From: Pseudomonas graminis
Lineage (GTDB): Bacteria > Pseudomonadota > Gammaproteobacteria > Pseudomonadales > Pseudomonadaceae
Direction of reading: 5' to 3'
DNA length: 64,000 nt
NCBI RefSeq assembly: GCF_002093745.1
Contig: NZ_MTSB01000006.1
Coordinates: forward strand, 124,001-188,000
Positions 44,761-54,252 of the stretch are shown here, one piece after another. Under the pieces are notes generated by a model that did no database searches, was not told the DNA's origin, and was given only the letters and a program-made list of their open reading frames with translations. A program made the position numbers and the translations under genes. The stretch's first letter is position 1, and every line of letters begins with the position of its first letter.

Positions 44761-45003
44761 ATGGCTAAAAGTGCTCACGTTATTGCCACCGATATTGACG
44801 GTTTTATGAAAAAGAAAACGTTGAATGTATGGACATTACCTTGGGCCCAACTTTACGAGGTTGCCTCCCGTGAGCGCATTAAGGAGGCATTCCAGGACGA
44901 TCTGCGGGCAGCATTGAAGGGGCATGCGCTTGAAATCACCTATGGCACCAATGCTGTCGTAATTCACCGTGACTCAAATTTCGGCCCACAGAGCTGGGGC
45001 TGA
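44761..45003 (+). CDS. Small hypothetical protein (80 aa)
   Basis: The ATG at 44761 follows AAAGGA at good spacing. The sequence (MAKSAHVIATDIDGFM...) is a mixed small domain with no motif I recognise. It is convergent with the subtilase gene, with a 6-bp-stem hairpin (45031-45046) between them. Confidence 0.6.
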   Translation: MAKSAHVIATDIDGFMKKKTLNVWTLPWAQLYEVASRERIKEAFQDDLRAALKGHALEITYGTNAVVIHRDSNFGPQSWG

Positions 45004-45030
45004 GCACAGAAAATCGTTCGACGAGGTAAA

Positions 45031-45046
45031 GGCTCCTCCTGGAGCC
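45031..45046. terminator. Short hairpin between convergent genes
   Basis: GGCTCC, loop TCCT and GGAGCC lie between the 80-aa gene and the subtilase gene, with no T-run; a weak candidate terminator. Confidence 0.35.
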
Positions 45047-45062
45047 GATGCAGATCATATCG

Positions 45063-47555
45063 TCACACCTGAACGACATTTTCTGAAGTGATCTTCGCGG
45101 CGATTACACTGTAAATATCTGTGTCAACCTCTGGGACTTTGATCGAAATAATCAGCGCATACCGTGCTGAGCTGTCATACCGCTCCAATGCCCCTCTGGT
45201 CTTCCACCACCCTAACGATGGGTACACGGCAAGATAGCCTCGGCTTGCGAGCTCAGCTGCAGTACCTCTCCAAGTGTCCTGATGAAGTGAACCGCGATGG
45301 CGTTTCTGTTTGCCTAAAGTCCATGCCGGGTCGTTGTCTTGGTTCGATATTCCATTCTCATCATCAAGCGCGGCGGCGTTCACTCTCGCCCTGAAGCGGG
45401 ACACATCTTCAGTTGGACGTTTGACGTCGAAGCGGAGACCATGGGATTCGTAGCGATATCTAGACCTTCCACGTGCGGACGGATTAGGTTCTATGAAGTA
45501 GGACAACGTGACGGTCATCTCAACGTCGGTTGCCCCCAATGCTTCAAGTTCGTCCTTAGGCCAGGGTAGCGTGTGCAGGTGCATTTCTCGTGGAGAGGGA
45601 TCTTTCCCTCTCGACTTCTTAAAGGGTTGGAGGGTGTCCTCGACAATCAGCGTCAGCGAGTTAGATGCGCTCCATTGGGCCCGCTCCAGGCTGGGCACGC
45701 CAAAGCCACAATGCCTAACCAGACGCTCGTAATCTTGTTTTGTTGAGTTACGATTTTGAGGAAGAAACATCTGCTTCATCGCATCAGTCCATTCAGCAGA
45801 ATGAACGATCAAAGCCCGAATGCTTTCAGGCCAGCGCCCTGGGTAAGCGGCCATTAACTGAGCCGCCATCCGGGAACAAAGCGACGTCGCAGCACTGGTG
45901 GCAGTGGCTAAGGTGAGATGGCGGTCGACTGGGTGGTTATGGGTGGTCAGCAGTGACAGCTCCCCTGCTGTAGCTGGGCCCAACAACTCATCATGGATCA
46001 GATTACCTCCCTCGAAGAGCACGTCTGGTTTCAGGGGATAGTGGCTAATCCAATTCTGCGACGTTGTGCTGAAGGGGCTGAGGCCGCCCTTTGCGGCAAC
46101 AGCTCTCAAGCCTGGCGGGAGCTCTACCAGATCTGTAAATGCCCCCACAGTTAATGAATTCCAAGCCTGTGCAGGGTCACAAATGCCCATCAACGTATTG
46201 CTGCTTGGGTAGTCCATCCATTCGCTGGATTCTCGAATGTTACCTGCCGATACAACGAATAGTCGTGGGCTTGCTCCCTGTGCATCTGCGTCGAAGGCCA
46301 GCCGATCGAGAGCCGATGACCAGGATGACGGGCGGCCCCGATCTCGACCATCCACGGTAGTGACTGCCATGCTGAACAATCGTGTTCTTAGGGGCGCAGT
46401 TATCTCAGACCTGGATACAGCTTCGACTGTATTGAACCCGAAATTCTTCTCATCTCCAGCATTTGCTCCGTCGCTTGGTAGCAGCTTCACAGACTCAAGG
46501 CGATGTTCAATGATCAGAGGTTCCGCTGATCTTAATGTATGGGTTAAATCGCCATAGAGGGCTAACCCAGCCATGCTGGTGCCATGGCCATGGCGATCAT
46601 CAACACCCCAATCCGGCTCGATAGTGTGAAGGTCTGGTTCCACAAGTGCTGGAGTTAAAAGTGGGTGGCCGTGGTTCACGCCCGTATCAAGAATGCAGAT
46701 GTGCGGAGTATGCTCTGAGGAGGTGAAGGTTGTTCTGCCTAAAAGTTCAGCAGCCCATTCGTGCTGCTCTGCAGGTGTAAACGAATCAAAAAAATCCGCC
46801 GTTTCCTTTGCCCTGCGTAATTCAGCGATGCTGTTAAGAGTCAGAACTGACTGCTGTAGCTGTGCTTTGCTGCATTGGATTGTCAGCACTGTTCGTTCTG
46901 GGAAATTAAGCCTTCCCTCCAGTACTCGAATACCAAGTAGCTGAGCGGCCTGCATGAAGCTTGCAGCTACCAGGTCGCGATTATCCCTGACGGGTAACCA
47001 AGCCTCCCACCATATAATCTCGTTTTCATCTGTAGGAAAAAATGCTGGAGCATCCGTCCACAGCGCCTCTAGTTGAGCGACATGGATGGATTGAATCGTG
47101 TTTACTAGGGCTTTATGGTCAAGGCTTCGACCTGTAGAACCTTTACGATCATCAAGGTACTCGGTGATGACCCGTTCAAAATAATCGAGCTTGCCATCCG
47201 GGACGAAAACGGTCGCAAAGCCCTTTTCTCCTTCTTCTTTATAATTGAGAAGTTCGATCCCTTTGGGTTTATTTGCCAAACTTTCAAAAGCGAGCTTGAT
47301 ATCGTCGAAGCTTTCAAACTGAACTCGGAGACCCACGCCGTCTTGGATTCCAAGTGCCGCTCGTTCTTCTTTTGCCTGCTCCGCAACAGGCCGAAGCTGC
47401 TGGAGCTGTTCTCGCAAAGCATTGCCGTGCATGGCACGGTCACGTGCAGGAAGCGGTGGAGGCCTTACTGGAACCCTATGGGAGGTGAAGGGCTCTGCGA
47501 ATGATGTATTCTGGGGAAATAGATGCGGGAGGTTTTCTCTGCGTTGATCCGTCAT
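45063..47555 (-). CDS. Subtilisin-like (S8) serine protease paired with AAA ATPase
   Basis: This 830-aa protein has the full subtilase triad: D290 (CILDTGVNHGH), H324 (RHGHGTSMAG) and S554 (TATSAATS, Ala instead of the usual Gly before Thr-Ser), with the oxyanion Asn in VVSAGN. No signal peptide is visible, so it probably acts in the cytoplasm. The first 280 residues are a separate helical domain that may bind the ATPase, and about 200 residues follow the protease core. It starts 19 bp after the AAA gene. AAA/S8 pairs recur in accessory regions and are suspected of phage defence; the substrate is unknown. Confidence 0.88.
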   Translation of the reverse strand: MTDQRRENLPHLFPQNTSFAEPFTSHRVPVRPPPLPARDRAMHGNALREQLQQLRPVAEQAKEERAALGIQDGVGLRVQFESFDDIKLAFESLANKPKGIELLNYKEEGEKGFATVFVPDGKLDYFERVITEYLDDRKGSTGRSLDHKALVNTIQSIHVAQLEALWTDAPAFFPTDENEIIWWEAWLPVRDNRDLVAASFMQAAQLLGIRVLEGRLNFPERTVLTIQCSKAQLQQSVLTLNSIAELRRAKETADFFDSFTPAEQHEWAAELLGRTTFTSSEHTPHICILDTGVNHGHPLLTPALVEPDLHTIEPDWGVDDRHGHGTSMAGLALYGDLTHTLRSAEPLIIEHRLESVKLLPSDGANAGDEKNFGFNTVEAVSRSEITAPLRTRLFSMAVTTVDGRDRGRPSSWSSALDRLAFDADAQGASPRLFVVSAGNIRESSEWMDYPSSNTLMGICDPAQAWNSLTVGAFTDLVELPPGLRAVAAKGGLSPFSTTSQNWISHYPLKPDVLFEGGNLIHDELLGPATAGELSLLTTHNHPVDRHLTLATATSAATSLCSRMAAQLMAAYPGRWPESIRALIVHSAEWTDAMKQMFLPQNRNSTKQDYERLVRHCGFGVPSLERAQWSASNSLTLIVEDTLQPFKKSRGKDPSPREMHLHTLPWPKDELEALGATDVEMTVTLSYFIEPNPSARGRSRYRYESHGLRFDVKRPTEDVSRFRARVNAAALDDENGISNQDNDPAWTLGKQKRHRGSLHQDTWRGTAAELASRGYLAVYPSLGWWKTRGALERYDSSARYALIISIKVPEVDTDIYSVIAAKITSENVVQV

Positions 47556-47574
47556 CGCGATACTGCTCTTTGAA

Positions 47575-48570
47575 TTATGTATCGATTAGTATTTTCTTAC
47601 TGATCAGCTTCCGCTCTTCCAACATCTTTAAGACATCAGAATCCGTGATCGACGCACGGTCATGAATAATTGCATCTTTGAGGGTATCGTCTGCCGCCCG
47701 TGCCACATCGGCATAGCTCAGACCACCGGCTTTATCTGCGAGCTTTGACCAAGCCAGCCGTTTTGGTTTAAAGGTGGATAAACGATTCTTTAGCACTGCG
47801 ATGATTTGCTCTGCTTCGGGAAGTCCGTACTGGATCATGTCGTCAAACCGTCGGAACAAGGCGTAGTCCAAAATCTCGGGGTGGTTTGTAGCCGCGATTA
47901 CCAGGCTGTGGGACTGATCCTGCTCCAGCATTTGCAAAAAACTATTCAAAACGCGCCGTATCTCGCCGACGTCATTTGCCTGGCCACGTTGCGAACCTAT
48001 GGCATCGAACTCGTCAAAAAAATAGACACCGCGTACTTCAGTTATGGCATCAAAGACTTGGCGCAGTTTGGCGGCGGTCTCCCCCATGAATTTGGTAATC
48101 AAGGCATCAAGTCGCACAACAAACAGCGGAACACCCAACTCACCTGCCAATGCAGAGGCGGTCAGTGTTTTGCCAGTGCCTGGTGGCCCGACCAATAACA
48201 GTTTCCGGCGAGGTGAAAGCCCGTGTGCACGGATCTTCGTATGGTTCTGCTGCTCTTTGATGATCCGATGCAAACGCATAGCAACCTGGTCGTCCAGGAT
48301 CATGTCGGAAAGCCGAGCTTGTGGATAAGAGGCTTGGAGAAGTCCGACCAACTCACCACGAGGTTGGCTGATAGGGATCGTTTTGTTTGGTAGTTTTGAA
48401 GAGGGCCGAGCTTTCGCTGCATCGATCAGAGCTTTGAGCTCTTCTGCCAGTTTTCCGTGGCCGAGCTTTGCCTCGTGCGCTGCAACCTGCATCGCTACGG
48501 AGAAAAAGTGGCTGTCATCACCAGTAATGTGGGATTTCAGCAGTGCTTTGAGCTGATCGGCGCTTGCCAT
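47575..48570 (-). CDS. AAA+ ATPase paired with subtilase
   Basis: This 331-aa single-AAA protein has Walker A GPPGTGKT (128-135), Walker B YFFDEFDAIG (about 183-192), sensor-1 ATN (227-229) and Arg fingers R240-R241 (ALFRRFDD), resembling the spastin/FtsH-like class. The N-terminal 110 residues are helical and probably recognise substrate. It is the first gene of a two-gene operon with the subtilase and likely unfolds, senses or activates for it. Confidence 0.9.
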   Translation of the reverse strand: MASADQLKALLKSHITGDDSHFFSVAMQVAAHEAKLGHGKLAEELKALIDAAKARPSSKLPNKTIPISQPRGELVGLLQASYPQARLSDMILDDQVAMRLHRIIKEQQNHTKIRAHGLSPRRKLLLVGPPGTGKTLTASALAGELGVPLFVVRLDALITKFMGETAAKLRQVFDAITEVRGVYFFDEFDAIGSQRGQANDVGEIRRVLNSFLQMLEQDQSHSLVIAATNHPEILDYALFRRFDDMIQYGLPEAEQIIAVLKNRLSTFKPKRLAWSKLADKAGGLSYADVARAADDTLKDAIIHDRASITDSDVLKMLEERKLISKKILIDT

Positions 48571-48709
48571 AGGTTGACCTCATGCTAGCCGTGCATTATA
48601 GGCCTGATTAGGTTTGCCTTGCAGAAAAGTAGCTTCGGCACAGCAAAAGGCTGGCTTTCTCGAAGGTGTTGATTTTCTGGCGTTCGATGTTCTGGAAGGA
48701 GTATGCGGT

Positions 48710-49339
48710 GTGAGCCATGTCCAAGCGGCCATCTTTGATGCGTTCGGTACAATCATACGGATCGAGAACGGGCGCCATCCATTTCGCCAGCTTCTCAAGC
48801 TAGGCATCGCGCAAGGTCGGCGTCCAAAGCCGGATGATGCATCGATGCTCATGAGCCATCCTTGGAGTCTTGCACAAGCCGCCGATCACTTCGGCATTGA
48901 TGTACCACCGGCTGAGCTTGCACGTATCCAATCCGAGCTTGACGCGGAGCTGGCCAGTATCCGACCCTTCACAGATGCGCTGTCATGCATTGAGGCATTG
49001 CAGGCGCGAGGTATAAAAGTGGCGGTCTGTTCAAATTTGGCCCGACCCTATGGTGCGGCTGTTAAGCGCATCTTTCCTGGCTTGGAGAGCTACGGCTTCA
49101 GCTATGAGTTAGGGTCGCTCAAGCCAGATCGGCGTATCTACGAGGCAGTGCTGACTGAGTTGGCTGTAGACGCCTGCAAGGTGTGGATGATCGGGGATTC
49201 CCAACGCTGTGATCGAGACGGGCCAATAGCCCTCGGAATTAAAGGGCATTATCTAAAACGGACTGGAGCAGGATCGCCATCTGACTTTCGCGATTTGATG
49301 GCTTTCAAGCACTCCGTGTTTGAAAGCCGATCGCCTTGA
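48710..49339 (+). CDS. HAD-superfamily hydrolase
   Basis: I chose the GTG at 48710 (209 aa, opening VSHVQAAIFDAFGT), which has AAGGAG 8 nt upstream, over the 32-codon longer frame from 48614. The HAD motifs are IFDAFGT (I), VAVCSNLA (II), Lys in LKPDRR (III) and IGDSQRCDRDG (IV), with a helical cap (about residues 20-90). Motif I is D-A-F rather than D-x-D, so a dehalogenase-like or non-phosphatase activity is possible. The substrate is unknown. It is divergent from the AAA gene. Confidence 0.8.
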   Translation: MSHVQAAIFDAFGTIIRIENGRHPFRQLLKLGIAQGRRPKPDDASMLMSHPWSLAQAADHFGIDVPPAELARIQSELDAELASIRPFTDALSCIEALQARGIKVAVCSNLARPYGAAVKRIFPGLESYGFSYELGSLKPDRRIYEAVLTELAVDACKVWMIGDSQRCDRDGPIALGIKGHYLKRTGAGSPSDFRDLMAFKHSVFESRSP

Positions 49340-49393
49340 TCTCCCAGTTACATCTACAGTTGTGCAGCACCGGTAACGCTTAGCCGATGCAGG

Positions 49394-50440
49394 TCAGAGA
49401 CCTAGGTCAATAGCAGCCAATCGGTCAATTTGATCCGACGTTGCATGACCTTGCCCGGCAATCGCCAGTAAGCGCTCTCGAAGTACTTCGGAGTACGGGC
49501 GATGTTTCGTCGCTGCAGATATAGGCTGGATGTTCCGTAAAGGAATTGTGATGCATGCCTTGCTGCCATCCATAGCTTCCCCAGTGGCGATCAGATCATT
49601 TGGCCGAAGCGCACCTTCGCCCTTTGTCATGCTGCCTATCAGGTTGTAGAAGTATTCCTCAAAAAGCACCTCAAGCTTCCCTGATTCGGTCAGATAGGCC
49701 AAGAGTAACCATGGATCGTCACTAGTAGGCGAGCCACCCCACCAGATGCTTAGCTCTGCGAGGTGCTGAAGCACTGCACTGTCTTTTTCAAAGACATACC
49801 AGATCGCTGGGGCTGTGTGCCTGCGAGCTATTGCATGCTCATACAGCTCCCTAGCGACGCCGGCAGGATCCCGCCAGCCGCTCCCCTGTTTGCAAAGGAC
49901 GAGGGCGCTCGGTTGACCGTTTTCTGTGTTGATGAGATATCCAGGACAGGAGCCGAGGCATGGTTTGAGTCTAAACGCTGTACCCCGATACGAATCGAAA
50001 TGCACCAAATCTGACGATGCTATCCAGACATCCATTCGTGCCATAAACCCAAGCTGGGACGGCCCGACTAGGTTGCTTTCTGTGGAGCTTTTGTTTTCGC
50101 CAAGCTTGAGCCGACGAATAGCTTCTTCTAGCTCAGGCAGCTTAGTCCTGTTGGCCAGGACACTTTCCAATCGAGACTGTGCGCCCGAGGGATCCGCTCC
50201 CCATAACTTAGATAACAGCTCTAACGAGGCGTAACCGCACTGAATTTGCTCTGGCTTTACCCCAGGTAGCACCTCATGGATGAAGCGGCCTGCAGACCTT
50301 ATTCGTGCAAGTGTTTTTGGCTTCACACCCAGATGATCTGCCAACTCTGGTGTGCCTACGGACTTATCTCCCGAGAGGTTCTCGAAGGCGATTGCTTCCA
50401 AATAGGTACCGTACCAGGTGGTGTCCACTTTTCTACCCAT
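49394..50440 (-). CDS. HTH-containing protein divergent from tnsA
   Basis: This 348-aa protein has a probable helix-turn-helix at about residues 27-50 (GTPELADHLGVKPKTLARIRSAG) and a larger C-terminal part with an alpha/beta region of no known family. It is transcribed away from tnsABCQ across a 185-bp gap with a 10-bp direct repeat, so it may be the repressor or regulator of transposition. Alternatively it is cargo. Function is inferred from position only. Confidence 0.6.
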   Translation of the reverse strand: MGRKVDTTWYGTYLEAIAFENLSGDKSVGTPELADHLGVKPKTLARIRSAGRFIHEVLPGVKPEQIQCGYASLELLSKLWGADPSGAQSRLESVLANRTKLPELEEAIRRLKLGENKSSTESNLVGPSQLGFMARMDVWIASSDLVHFDSYRGTAFRLKPCLGSCPGYLINTENGQPSALVLCKQGSGWRDPAGVARELYEHAIARRHTAPAIWYVFEKDSAVLQHLAELSIWWGGSPTSDDPWLLLAYLTESGKLEVLFEEYFYNLIGSMTKGEGALRPNDLIATGEAMDGSKACITIPLRNIQPISAATKHRPYSEVLRERLLAIAGQGHATSDQIDRLAAIDLGL

Positions 50441-50452
50441 GCCAACCCCCTT

Positions 50453-50520
50453 TTGTTTGGACGGAAAACTATTGACAGGTTGGCCGGCCAGCAGTATTTC
50501 TATACGTCGATTGTTTGGAC
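50453..50520. promoter_or_regulatory. Direct-repeat operator and promoter candidate before tnsA
   Basis: TTGTTTGGAC occurs at 50453-50462 and again at 50511-50520. Between the copies lie TTGACA (50472-50477), a 17-bp spacer and TATTTC (50495-50500), plus the palindrome TGGCCGGCCA (50481-50490). The layout suggests regulator binding around a promoter for the tns operon, probably by the divergent HTH protein. Confidence 0.5.
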
Positions 50521-50625
50521 TCTACAGAATCCAGTCGGAGTTTGGGGTTTGGCGCTTACGGCGTCAAGCATCGCCATGGCGCACACCGCCCTGACGGTGC
50601 TTTCTTAAGATTTTGGAGTTGTGTT

Positions 50626-51348
50626 ATGCCCGTCAGAAATAAGGGCGTTAAGCCTGTACGTGACGTTGCCAAGCGTACCAAACGGGGTCGCCGAGCTTAT
50701 ATCGTGCCGACGGATCGCAACGCGAATGGGATTGTCGCGGGCGAGAGTTTTCTTGAGCGCAACCACTTGCTGCTTCTCAGCCTCATGCCTGGATTCACGC
50801 GGATATCCGACCAGTCAATCTGTGTCGACCTGGAAAACGAAAATCTGCTTATTAGCCGACAGGACTTGCCCAAGAAAGACGGTAAAAAGGCTGTGGCTTA
50901 CACTGCTGACAGTGAAATTGAGCGGCATGACGGACAGATCTTTATCTGCGAGAGCAAACCCAGCGCTTTCTTAGAGAAGCACGCGGATAAGCATGCTCGG
51001 GCTGAACGCATCTTGGCCACATATGGCAAGCAATTTATCACCTTCACCGAGGAGAAATTCTCTCCGGTGTTCATCTCCAATCTGGAAAATTTGAAAAAGG
51101 CGCTTAGTCCTGCCCAAAAGGAACGCGCGGCAGGTGCCTGTGAAAAGGTAGGCATCGCGTTAAAAAATCGTAAGCGGTGGCCGACCCTAGAGCTTAAAGA
51201 ATCTGGGGCACTATCTAATGCGGACATTTTTTTTGGATTGGCATATGGGGTGCTGAGCGCGGACTTGTCGGAGAATGTTTTCTCGGGGGATGGCTGGGTC
51301 AATGCGGCGCACGGCTCGTTGGATCATCTGAAGCTAATGGACATCTGA
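50626..51348 (+). CDS. tnsA: TnsA endonuclease of the gyrB-inserted transposon
   Basis: A 240-aa protein. The ATG at 50626 has GGAG 8 nt upstream; a longer frame from 50515 would add 37 residues with no homology-like content. The TnsA-type nuclease residues are E40 or E44 (in GESFLERNH), D95 (YTADSE) and E109-S-K111 (FICESKP), spaced as in PD-(D/E)xK nucleases. It should cut the 5' strands so the element is excised rather than copied. It is followed after 1 bp by tnsB. Confidence 0.85.
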   Translation: MPVRNKGVKPVRDVAKRTKRGRRAYIVPTDRNANGIVAGESFLERNHLLLLSLMPGFTRISDQSICVDLENENLLISRQDLPKKDGKKAVAYTADSEIERHDGQIFICESKPSAFLEKHADKHARAERILATYGKQFITFTEEKFSPVFISNLENLKKALSPAQKERAAGACEKVGIALKNRKRWPTLELKESGALSNADIFFGLAYGVLSADLSENVFSGDGWVNAAHGSLDHLKLMDI

Positions 51349-51349
51349 G

Positions 51350-53305
51350 ATGGCTGCCGTTAATGAAGGGCTCATCAGCTCGCGTCGATACAGGGTTGGC
51401 GCCGCGCTCATCGGAGCAGATGGTCGTTCGTATGTAATTGGAACGATCAATACCAAAGCACGGCAAGTAGTGCTGATTGGGCAGCTAGGTGAATCTCATG
51501 TCTACCAGGATGACGACTTTCGCAATACAGTCGCTTCGGGGGATCTACGCTCGGTCGTGCGTATTGAAACCCCATGTGGGGTAGAAGAGGTTTTTGAACC
51601 TCGATTCTTGAGTCCCACAGAAATTAAATCTAGAGATGAGCGGCAGGAGTACATCAGAGTTGTAGAGCAGCTGATTGAGGATTTTACTTGGAAGGATATC
51701 TACATTGAGATCCAAAGGCGATATGGCTCGCATCGTACTGTACCGTCAAGAAGATCAATTGAACGATACTGGAGAATTTATAAAGAGTCATATTCGCCAA
51801 ACTGCTTAGCTGCACATTTTTCGGATCGTGGGGTTCATCATTCGTTATCGATGGAACCCGAGGTTCAAGAAATCATTCTTAACGTCATCGAGTCAAAGTA
51901 TTGCAGTAGCAGTAGGTTTAGCATTCAGGATATTGTTCATGCAATTAATATTCGGTGTTCAGAAAAGTCAGCTGAGATCGGTGTTGAACTTGGCGGTGTG
52001 TCTAGGCGTACGGTAGGCCGATTCATTGCGAGACTAAATCTGAAAAATATCAAAGGTCGGCTGAACCCCCGCACCTTTCGTTTGATTATGCGAAATGCGT
52101 GTAGCTATCTCGATGTCAAAGAGCCTTATGCCCGCGTAGAGGGTGACTCTACGGTTTTGGACATCTTCATTGTCGATGCCTCTGGCAACGTAATTGGTTG
52201 CCCCACCTTCTATGCTTTGATCGATACAGCAACAATGACCATTGTTGGAATTCACCTCACCATTCAGGCAGCAAGCCAGGTCGGGTTGATGCAATCCCTG
52301 CAGTTTGCTTTTAGCCCCAAGGGAGAGCCATTTAAAACGCAATGGAGCTGTATGCATGAGTGGCCCGCCGCGGCAGATATCCGCACATTGGTTCTGGATA
52401 ACGGATCTGATTGCCATGGCCCTATGATCGTTAAAGCGTCGCAACACCTGGGTATGATGTTGGAGTACTGTGTTGCCGGTGCCCCCTACCAGAAACCGTT
52501 TATTGAGCGTTTTTTTGGCACGTTGAACACGATGCTGATCAAGAAACTGCCAGGCGCTAAGAAATCACATGACAAGCGGGAAACGCATGGTCTGGAAGAC
52601 GCACAAAAATCTGCGACCTTGACCATCGAAAAACTTAACGAAGTCATCATCCGCTGGATTACGGATTCATATCATATTAAGAAGAGTGATCGCTTGTCCG
52701 AAAAGTTTGGTCAGGAGTTTACTCCATTGCAGGCGTTGACTCGTCTGAGCCAGCAGTATGTAGTTTTTCCAGCCCCTTCGGCTGAAGAATTGATGGAAGC
52801 CTGTCGTCATTACTTAGAAGTCAAGTTAAGTATCACTCGTGAAGGTATTAACTATCAGCGCCAGTTCTATCAGAACGAGTATGTTTCAGCGCTTTTCAAA
52901 ACAAACTCTACGGTGAAGGTAGATGTGTGCATTAATCCACTTGACTGCCGGTCGGTTCATATTTATGACCTTGGCTTGAAAGAGTGGGTCACGGTTCAAA
53001 ATAAGAACCCGAACATGCCTGCTATTAGTTTTGAACAGGCTAAGGAAATCCGGAAGGCACATTATAAGTCAGACTTCGAGTTGTCTGGGGAAGATTACGT
53101 CATCAATCATATAAATATTATCGAAGATGCCAATGCGCAGAAACGTCCAAAAGGCAAGATTCGCGAGAATCAAAGAGCTCAACGAACAGTCGATAAAGCC
53201 AACGCTGCGGCGATCACTCCTGAACAACAATTGCCGATTGCTGAAACCGTTCTCGCTGCTGCTCCGACAGAAATCGTAGTTGCGCCCCACCGGAGGAAAA
53301 AATGA
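51350..53305 (+). CDS. tnsB: TnsB/TniA-type DDE transposase of the gyrB transposon
   Basis: This 651-aa protein carries the integrase triad D266 (RVEGDSTVLD), D350 (LVLDNGSDCHG) and E386 (QKPFIERFFGTLN), spaced 83 and 35 residues apart. N-terminal HTH-like modules (about residues 100-235, with TWKDIYIEIQRR and VSRRTVGRFIARL) should bind the end repeats. The C-terminal tail is basic and likely contacts TnsC. Its stop overlaps the tnsC start (ATGATGG). It is clearly diverged from the TnsB at 1-1797. Confidence 0.93.
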   Translation: MAAVNEGLISSRRYRVGAALIGADGRSYVIGTINTKARQVVLIGQLGESHVYQDDDFRNTVASGDLRSVVRIETPCGVEEVFEPRFLSPTEIKSRDERQEYIRVVEQLIEDFTWKDIYIEIQRRYGSHRTVPSRRSIERYWRIYKESYSPNCLAAHFSDRGVHHSLSMEPEVQEIILNVIESKYCSSSRFSIQDIVHAINIRCSEKSAEIGVELGGVSRRTVGRFIARLNLKNIKGRLNPRTFRLIMRNACSYLDVKEPYARVEGDSTVLDIFIVDASGNVIGCPTFYALIDTATMTIVGIHLTIQAASQVGLMQSLQFAFSPKGEPFKTQWSCMHEWPAAADIRTLVLDNGSDCHGPMIVKASQHLGMMLEYCVAGAPYQKPFIERFFGTLNTMLIKKLPGAKKSHDKRETHGLEDAQKSATLTIEKLNEVIIRWITDSYHIKKSDRLSEKFGQEFTPLQALTRLSQQYVVFPAPSAEELMEACRHYLEVKLSITREGINYQRQFYQNEYVSALFKTNSTVKVDVCINPLDCRSVHIYDLGLKEWVTVQNKNPNMPAISFEQAKEIRKAHYKSDFELSGEDYVINHINIIEDANAQKRPKGKIRENQRAQRTVDKANAAAITPEQQLPIAETVLAAAPTEIVVAPHRRKK

Positions 53306-54240
53306 TGGCGAATGAAGTCATTAAGGTGATTCGTTCTGAGGGCTTTTTCCATGGCCGGATGTTGAGATCATATCAGCGGGCCTTTCAAGTCATTGAGGCC
53401 TCCCTTGCCGGTGAGCGGCAAATCTTGCCGATGTTCGGCCCCAGCCGAATAGGCAAAGGAGAAGTCGCTCAGGCACTGATGGCAGACTTTCCCACGCAGG
53501 AGGTGAACGGCAAAATCTGTAAGCCACTGATCCGCGTCACAGCCCCAACTGAACCCAATCAGCGTGCGCTCACGCTAAGTATTATCCGTGGCCTCGGTGG
53601 TAGGGTACTGAGCAAATGCAGCACACCGGATTTGTACGATCAAGCGTTGCGCCAGCTAGAGATTGCGAAAGTCAGGGCGATCATCGTCGATGAAGTACAA
53701 CATCTGGCAGAGCTACACAGCCCACAAAAAGTAAGAGCTCTAGCTGATTTCTTCAAAGTATTAAGCGATGAACTCAACATCTCTCTCATTTTGCTTGGTC
53801 TTCCTGCTGCTGAGCGCTTGCTGGGGCTAAATGAGCAATTACGTGGTCGCAGTTTGGCCACTGAGCTGATCTACCCCTACTCGTGGATTAGTGCTGCTGA
53901 TCGCCAAGATTTTGCTGCGGGTATTTCGCTTGTGGCTGCTGCGTACAGTGAACAAGGCTGGATATTTGAGCTAAGTGGCGATGTAGCTATTAAGTCCCTT
54001 TATGCCTCCTCCTTAGGCCGCTTCGGTATGTTGGTCGATCTCTTCAGCCATGCCGAGACTAATAATGCCAACAAGATAATTGACGTTAGATGTCTAGCTA
54101 AAGCCTACCGTAACGCCGTCAATGACCAGCCTTTTTCTGGCAACCCGTTTACACCTGGCACCGTCATTTCGGATCACGATTTGAACGCCGCTTATGTGAA
54201 GGTGTTGCGCGAGGCTCATCTCCCTATTCCCCGGCTGTAG
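53302..54240 (+). CDS. tnsC: TnsC/TniB-type AAA+ transposition regulator
   Basis: This 312-aa ATPase polymerises on target DNA and passes the site chosen by TniQ to TnsAB. Walker B is VRAIIVDEVQHLAE (about 124-137). Walker A is GPSRIGKGE (46-54), where the usual Thr/Ser after Gly-Lys is Gly53; sequence read at 53446-53463 confirms GGA. Whether ATP binding is altered is unknown. It lies 12 bp before tniQ. Confidence 0.9.
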   Translation: MMANEVIKVIRSEGFFHGRMLRSYQRAFQVIEASLAGERQILPMFGPSRIGKGEVAQALMADFPTQEVNGKICKPLIRVTAPTEPNQRALTLSIIRGLGGRVLSKCSTPDLYDQALRQLEIAKVRAIIVDEVQHLAELHSPQKVRALADFFKVLSDELNISLILLGLPAAERLLGLNEQLRGRSLATELIYPYSWISAADRQDFAAGISLVAAAYSEQGWIFELSGDVAIKSLYASSLGRFGMLVDLFSHAETNNANKIIDVRCLAKAYRNAVNDQPFSGNPFTPGTVISDHDLNAAYVKVLREAHLPIPRL

Positions 54241-54252
54241 AGGGCAACATAA

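Noticed and set aside
50515..50625. N-terminal extension of tnsA
   Set aside because: The extension covers the promoter region and lacks a ribosome site; the ATG at 50626 has GGAG at 8 nt.
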